Origin: Malania oleifera | Taxonomy: Eukaryota > Streptophyta > Magnoliopsida > Santalales > Ximeniaceae | Reading direction: 5' to 3' | Assembly (NCBI RefSeq): GCF_029873635.1 | Contig: NC_080420.1 | Span: 52,095,457-52,159,456 of the forward strand | Length of the DNA: 64,000 nucleotides | Shown here: positions 59,673 to 64,000 of the stretch, one piece after another | Numbering within the stretch: the first letter of the stretch is position 1 | Layout of the letters: each line of letters starts with the position of its first letter | Notes under the pieces: generated by a model | Seen by the model: the letters and a program-made list of their open reading frames with translations, nothing else | What the model was told of the DNA's origin: nothing | The model's database searches: none | Program-made: the position numbers and the translations under genes

Positions 59673-59686
59673 GCTCTGATACCAAC
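59672..59686 (-). other. Element Q primer-binding site
   Basis: The minus strand reads GTTGGTATCAGAGCC right after the LTR end ...GGCATTACA. Initiator-Met tRNA type. Confidence 0.92.
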
Positions 59687-61853
59687 TGTAATGCCATGAC
59701 CCTTTATATGACCCTGGAGTGCTACTACACCTGTATAATACACCTATCTTTGATAAACATACATATACAACCCGCCCTGAATAGGGATATACAGGTGTTT
59801 CATACTGATCTGTAATACCAATGCACAACGAAAAACATAAACATTCATATAGAATTTATAAGACACAACCAGAGTTTCTAACTGTATCCTCACATACATA
59901 TGATCTTACTTAAAACATAACCTATTTTTACAATCTATAAAAAAACATTCTGAACTAAGTCTATTACATATACAAAACACTTACGTAAGCTAAAAACAAT
60001 ACTAAGCTTCGATGTCCCTCTAAAAGCCTAGTACCGATGTCCAGCAGGACCTGAAATAAAGGTTGTATGTTGGGGTGAGACACTTCTCAGTAAGGTGGAA
60101 GATATTACTTCAGTGTGTGACAACATGTGTTTATTTCAATTGAAATCAGTTACATATAAAGCATATTCTCAATACTATAATATAGGATATATTTATATAT
60201 TTCCTGCAATAGATAATTAAGCATAGTTGCAAGTAAAAGTTCCCGAGATTAGGGTAGGGTATAGGCCTATACATTGTACAATCCCTCCACCTGGTACTTA
60301 AACCTGTGACTTTGCCTATTTTAGTTTTTAAATCATGTATATGCATATTTAGAACACCGTCCAGCTTTGAAACAATAATAACTATGCCAACACTACCCCT
60401 TGGTGAGGGGTGTGCAATTTATAGTCCAACTGAATCCACCTGGTCCATTAATCGACCAGTGGTACCCAGCTGACTATCTCGATACCCACACTGAAAATCA
60501 GATGCGTGGTTGCACTGTATCCAGAATATAGCAACGCAACCGCGCTTAAGCCTTTTACGGCTTCGTATAATGTTGAGCTTTTTAAGGCCCTCATATAACA
60601 TTGAGCTTTTTAAGGCACTTATATAACATTGAGCTTTTTAAGGCTCTCATTGTATCAAGTTGCGGTCCCAATTATCATATATACAATTTATAGTAAAACA
60701 ATTAATTGGTTTCCAATTACAAATCACTTGTTTAGTTCCAGTATTCTCACAAACTCATTTATTCATACTGTGGTATTAATCGGTACACACACTCTCGATT
60801 TAATCCTTTTCACATATAAAACTCAGGATATAACTGACACCTATTTTCCACATTTTTAGATAGCAAAATGGAACTCCAGTTCCCATAGTTCATATATGTA
60901 TTTAAATAGATTAACATATTCCATTTCATATCATATGCCACACTCATTTGGTCAAAAAATCCGCTATATATAGTATATAATTCAAAAATAACATTTAAAT
61001 AGAAAAAAAGGGGTTCAAGCATCTCCTATGTTAAGTTTAATTCAAATAATGAAGTTTTGAAAATTTTGGAGATCATACGCCAAAACATTCATTTTTACCA
61101 AAACCATGAAATCGTAAAACTGGCATTTTTATCCGATGAAACTTTGCAAATAAGCAGTCAATATGTGCATATAAACATAAGCTAACTTTTTAGTGCTTTA
61201 GTTTTCTAAAAATATTGATGTAAACAAATCCCCTTACCTTCCCTAAACTCCGGAACACAAACTATGCGGCTCCCAAAACAGCGAACTACGTTCTCAGAAC
61301 CTATAAACTGAAGAACAGTACTTCAACAAAATCATATTTACTACAGATCTACCGAACCAAAAATGAACTTAGACCGATTTAGGATGAAACCCAGAAATCC
61401 TCAAAATGAAGATCCAATCCACTATAACAGCAAAGGTTTTCCCCCCTGATCCACATAGTAACATTGGATCATGGATTTGGGTGACGAACAACGAAGGATA
61501 TAAGAGAGAGAGAGTTCATCGGTTCTAGAGAGAGAGAGAGAGAGAGAACTCTTTTTTATTTCATAACCATTAAGCAACCAAAAATTATATTTATAGACCC
61601 CTTGACCTGGTCAAACTCATCAACGAATGGTGCCTTCGTCAACGAGACACAGAAGGCTCTTCGTCGACGAACCTCTTCACTCGTCGATGAACCCTAGTTT
61701 GATATTTTTCTGTCGGTCGGGATCTCTTCATCGATGAGGCTCTAAACTTCAGTGACTAAGCACTGAAGGGCCTTTATCAATGAGAACATTGGCTTCGTCG
61801 TCGAAGGTTGCTAAAATTACCCTTTTCTTATTTTACGGGTTTGGGTCTCTACA
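59687..61853 (-). mobile_element. Element Q 5' LTR (2167 bp)
   Basis: TGTAATGCCATGACC ... GGTCTCTACA, then the exact ACATA duplication. It matches the 3' LTR over its length with scattered differences. Near 61410-61470 it holds a roughly 60-bp stretch ('CCACTATAACAGCAAAGG' and on) not seen at the same place in the 3' LTR. TATA (minus) near 61588, motif array 61620-61805. Confidence 0.93.
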
Positions 61854-61934
61854 ACATATGTTAAGTTCCCTTGACTTTTTATCGTCAAAACAAGATTTTA
61901 TGTCTTTTGAGGCCTACACATGCCATAAATCACA

Positions 61935-61952
61935 TTTGGTATCAGAGCCTGG
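61935..61952 (+). other. Element C primer-binding site
   Basis: TTTGGTATCAGAGCCTGG follows the last bases of LTR C. Perfect Met-tRNA type core. It proves that C is a plus-strand element whose body lies to the right. Confidence 0.92.
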
Positions 61953-61990
61953 TTGCAATAAACTTAACCACTTTTTATATAAAGATTGCA

Positions 61991-63030
61991 ATGGCTTGTA
62001 TAAGTGTTTCCCCATTTTGTGAGGGACGAATCACTACAAAGCCTCAATTTTTCGTCGGAAAATTTTTACAATTTGGAAATTAAAAATGAGTGTATGTATC
62101 AAATCTATGGATTGGAGGGCTTGGAGAGTAATAACTCAAGGGAATTTTGTGCCAATGAAAATTGTTGATAATATAGAAATTTCAAGTTAGAAAATGAGAT
62201 GAATGAGCATGATACGTGTTTAATGCAAATAAATTCTCATGCCATAAATATGTTATATTGCGCCTTAGACTCTAATGTACTTAATAAGTTTTTGACCTTC
62301 CTAAGTAGAAAGGAAATGTGGGAAGAGCTAAAAAAGAGATATAGAGGAACCAACGAGAAGGAGACCACCACTCCGGATGTTTCAAGCTCAAATATTCAAG
62401 AAGTGGCAAATTGTGGTCTTATAGCATTAGTTGATGAGGAGGTAAACATATCTCAATCTACCTCAGTTAATAATTCATTTAATGTTTCATGTGATGATTG
62501 TAATGATTTATGTGATAGTTATTGTAATAAATCTTGTGTTGAATCATTTGATGAATTTAATGATGAAGGATTGTATTCTTACATTCATCTAGAAAATGCT
62601 TTATGTAAATTGCATAATATTGTAATTAGAATGTCTAAGATGATAAATATCTTGAAAAATAAAAATAAAAGGTTGGCAATACAATTAGAAAATCTAAGAG
62701 AATATCATGCCACCTTAGAAAAGAAAAATATTGTGAAAGTTTTGCTCACATAAATAACAAAGCTCTACTCATATAAATAATAGATGAGTTTTGCTAATAA
62801 GTGACTGATGAGCATTGCTCATTAAATAAAGATCATATGAATAACAAATAGTTAGTCTTTACTATAAATTGATAGATAATTCTTACACATAAACATATAA
62901 AACTTGACTATAAATTGATAGATAATTCTTACTCATAAACATATGAAACTTGCTCATATTGTGAAAAGAAATGGCACATTCGATATACTTATCCATTTAG
63001 AGGTGTGAAGGCAAAGAGAGGAAAATGATA
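61991..63030 (+). pseudogene. Element C gag, copia-type (broken)
   Basis: ATG 61991 gives MACISVSPFCEGRITTKPQF, similar to the E gag start, but stops after about 30 codons. A frame shift leads to the open stretch 62199-62753 (184 codons): 'LMQINSHAINMLYCALDSN', 'MWEELKKRYRGTNEKETTTP', an Asn/Asp/Cys-rich linker and a coiled-coil-like end (LKNKNKRLAIQLENLREYHA). A zinc knuckle relic at 62951-62992 has its last Cys changed to Tyr (CSYCEKKWHIRYTY). The gene is dead as written but is the closest relative of the gag in E. Confidence 0.7.
62861..62955. repeat. Two direct repeats (about 50 bp) in element C gag relic
   Basis: 'ACTATAAATTGATAGATAAT' and the following 25 bases occur from 62861 and again from about 62909, with few differences. 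They lie between the coiled-coil part and the zinc knuckle and help explain the frame loss there. Confidence 0.75.
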
Positions 63031-63483
63031 TGGGAAATTAATTGAATTAACCCTTTAAGAACCAAGGAAGAATGGTTTCCAAAAGGAATCACTTAATTGT
63101 TTAGAAAATTCTTCCTTAGATTTTAGGGTTAATTGTCTAAAACAAAAAGGGGTTGTGATGATTATTTTCTTGGGAAGTGGTTAGTACATAAATTGTCAAA
63201 CCTTAATATACTTTGTTTGCATACTAAGACCTATAGAGAAGCAAGCTAATATGAGATTTGAAGTGATAATGTCCAATCTTTTTGCTTAACGTGTATATAT
63301 CATTATGATTGGTTAATATATGAATATATTGGCTATAACATGCTAAAATAAATCCACTTCCAAATGGACAAAGGTTTTTAACTTGTTATATAATTCTTAA
63401 TGTTATATATATGCTTAAGTTGAATATCTTAAATATAGCATATGTTGTCCATCACACAAGCTTGAGCATTAAGGGATTTATCA

Positions 63484-63532
<49 letters not shown>

Positions 63533-64000
63533 TTTAACCCTGGACTCATCTTAGAGCATTAACAATTAATCATATTCTAGTGTTGCTAGCTTTCCACATT
63601 TTTTTTGAACATCTTTAGTGGAAAGTTTGGATGATATTATCAAGAAATGGGTTCTCTAAGATAAATTCTCATGCTAATCCAAGAACCCTCACTCAACCAT
63701 GAACTTCAAAGTGTCTGTACCACGAAATGTGGTTTGAATTCATTAGTGAATTATTCTTTCAAAAGTATTTATGTATACTCCCCTCACAAGCTCTCAACTT
63801 TAAATCGAATCAATCAAGAGCTATTGAAAGTTGTTACATGGCTAAAATGATTGAACTAGGTTTTAATCTTGAAGAAGGTACAAAGTTCAAAGAAACCTAG
63901 GCACAAGAAATTAAAATTGAAAGCCATTCGAACCTATGCCGCTTAAAAAAATTCAAAACTAAATTCATTTGAGAGCATTAGATAATTATGTATAGGCTGC
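63031..64000 (+). mobile_element. Element C interior, runs off the window
   Basis: AT-rich sequence with no domain I can recognise. The part 63180-63440 is alignable with element B at about 2820-3080. An uninterrupted (AT)n tract lies at 63488-63531. The element has no 3' LTR in the window. Confidence 0.6.
63488..63531. repeat. (AT)n microsatellite
   Basis: About 22 AT units in the interior of element C. Low complexity; no gene nearby. Confidence 0.92.

Larger units (their letters stand above)
51923..61918 (-). mobile_element. Solo LTR D, split by element Q
   Basis: On its sense (minus) strand D starts TGTAGGCCTCAAAAGACAT at 61918, contains 'CTTGTTTTGACGATAAAAAG', and ends '...CACCTTGCTTTTCA' at 51923. 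Without the inserted element Q it is about 1.8 kb. It carries the superfamily R/U5 landmarks (about 52470-52640) and weak 'GTCAGTCACCTAA'-like motifs at 53095-53290. Only one LTR is present, so it is a solo LTR. Confidence 0.75.

Overview
This window comes from the nuclear genome of a flowering plant, probably a eudicot. The evidence is one intact plant-specific DELLA/GRAS gene, plant-type LTR retrotransposons primed by initiator methionine tRNA, and AT-rich intergenic DNA. I could not fix the species. About 4.5 kb (roughly 26950-31470) is a gene island; nearly everything else is LTR retrotransposon DNA inserted one element into another.

Left block, 1-26950. A copia-type element (called B) has its 5' LTR, primer-binding site, polypurine tract and 3' LTR, but its coding region is almost gone. 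To its right lie broken LTRs (F, H), the gag-protease end of a Ty3/gypsy element (I, minus strand), and a 5' LTR of I that is split by a Tat/Athila-like solo LTR (J). Next is a copia RT/RNase H relic (N). A complete but decayed Ty3/gypsy chromovirus (L, 15172-26085) sits inside N, with 1841/1842-bp LTRs and matching target-site duplications. The RNase H gene of L is itself split by a 2187-bp solo LTR (K).

Gene island. The only gene that looks intact is an intronless DELLA repressor of gibberellin signalling at 27666-29516, 616 codons, plus strand. Its DELLA, LExLE and VHYNP motifs and GRAS domain are complete. The nearest recognised retrotransposon end is about 0.7 kb upstream of its ATG.

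Right block, 31470-64000. A decayed gypsy gag carries an insertion of element E. The same target locus occurs twice in tandem. In copy 1 (32077-36209) E is only a solo LTR. In copy 2 (36838 to about 51503) E is full length (12.6 kb, or 8.5 kb after removing later insertions). E is on the minus strand and unusual: it has a copia-type gag, then a U3-like motif array with a TATA-like box, then a second ORF resembling the plant Transposase_32 family. I see no protease, RT, RNase H or integrase in it. Two solo LTRs of one family (M and P) sit in E in opposite orientation, and P splits ORF2 near its fifth codon. Further right, element C (relative of B, plus strand) has its 5' LTR split by solo LTR D (minus), and D is split by a gag-less Ty3/gypsy element Q (53678-61853). 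C resumes at 61919 with its primer-binding site and gag, and runs past the window end.

Two points recur. Several unrelated LTR families carry dense arrays of short motifs on a GTCGAC core just upstream of their TATA boxes. Most coding relics are broken by stops that fit C-to-T or G-to-A change. Coordinates of complete LTRs rest on TG...CA ends and target duplications read directly from the sequence. Family and clade names are from recognition, not from a search.
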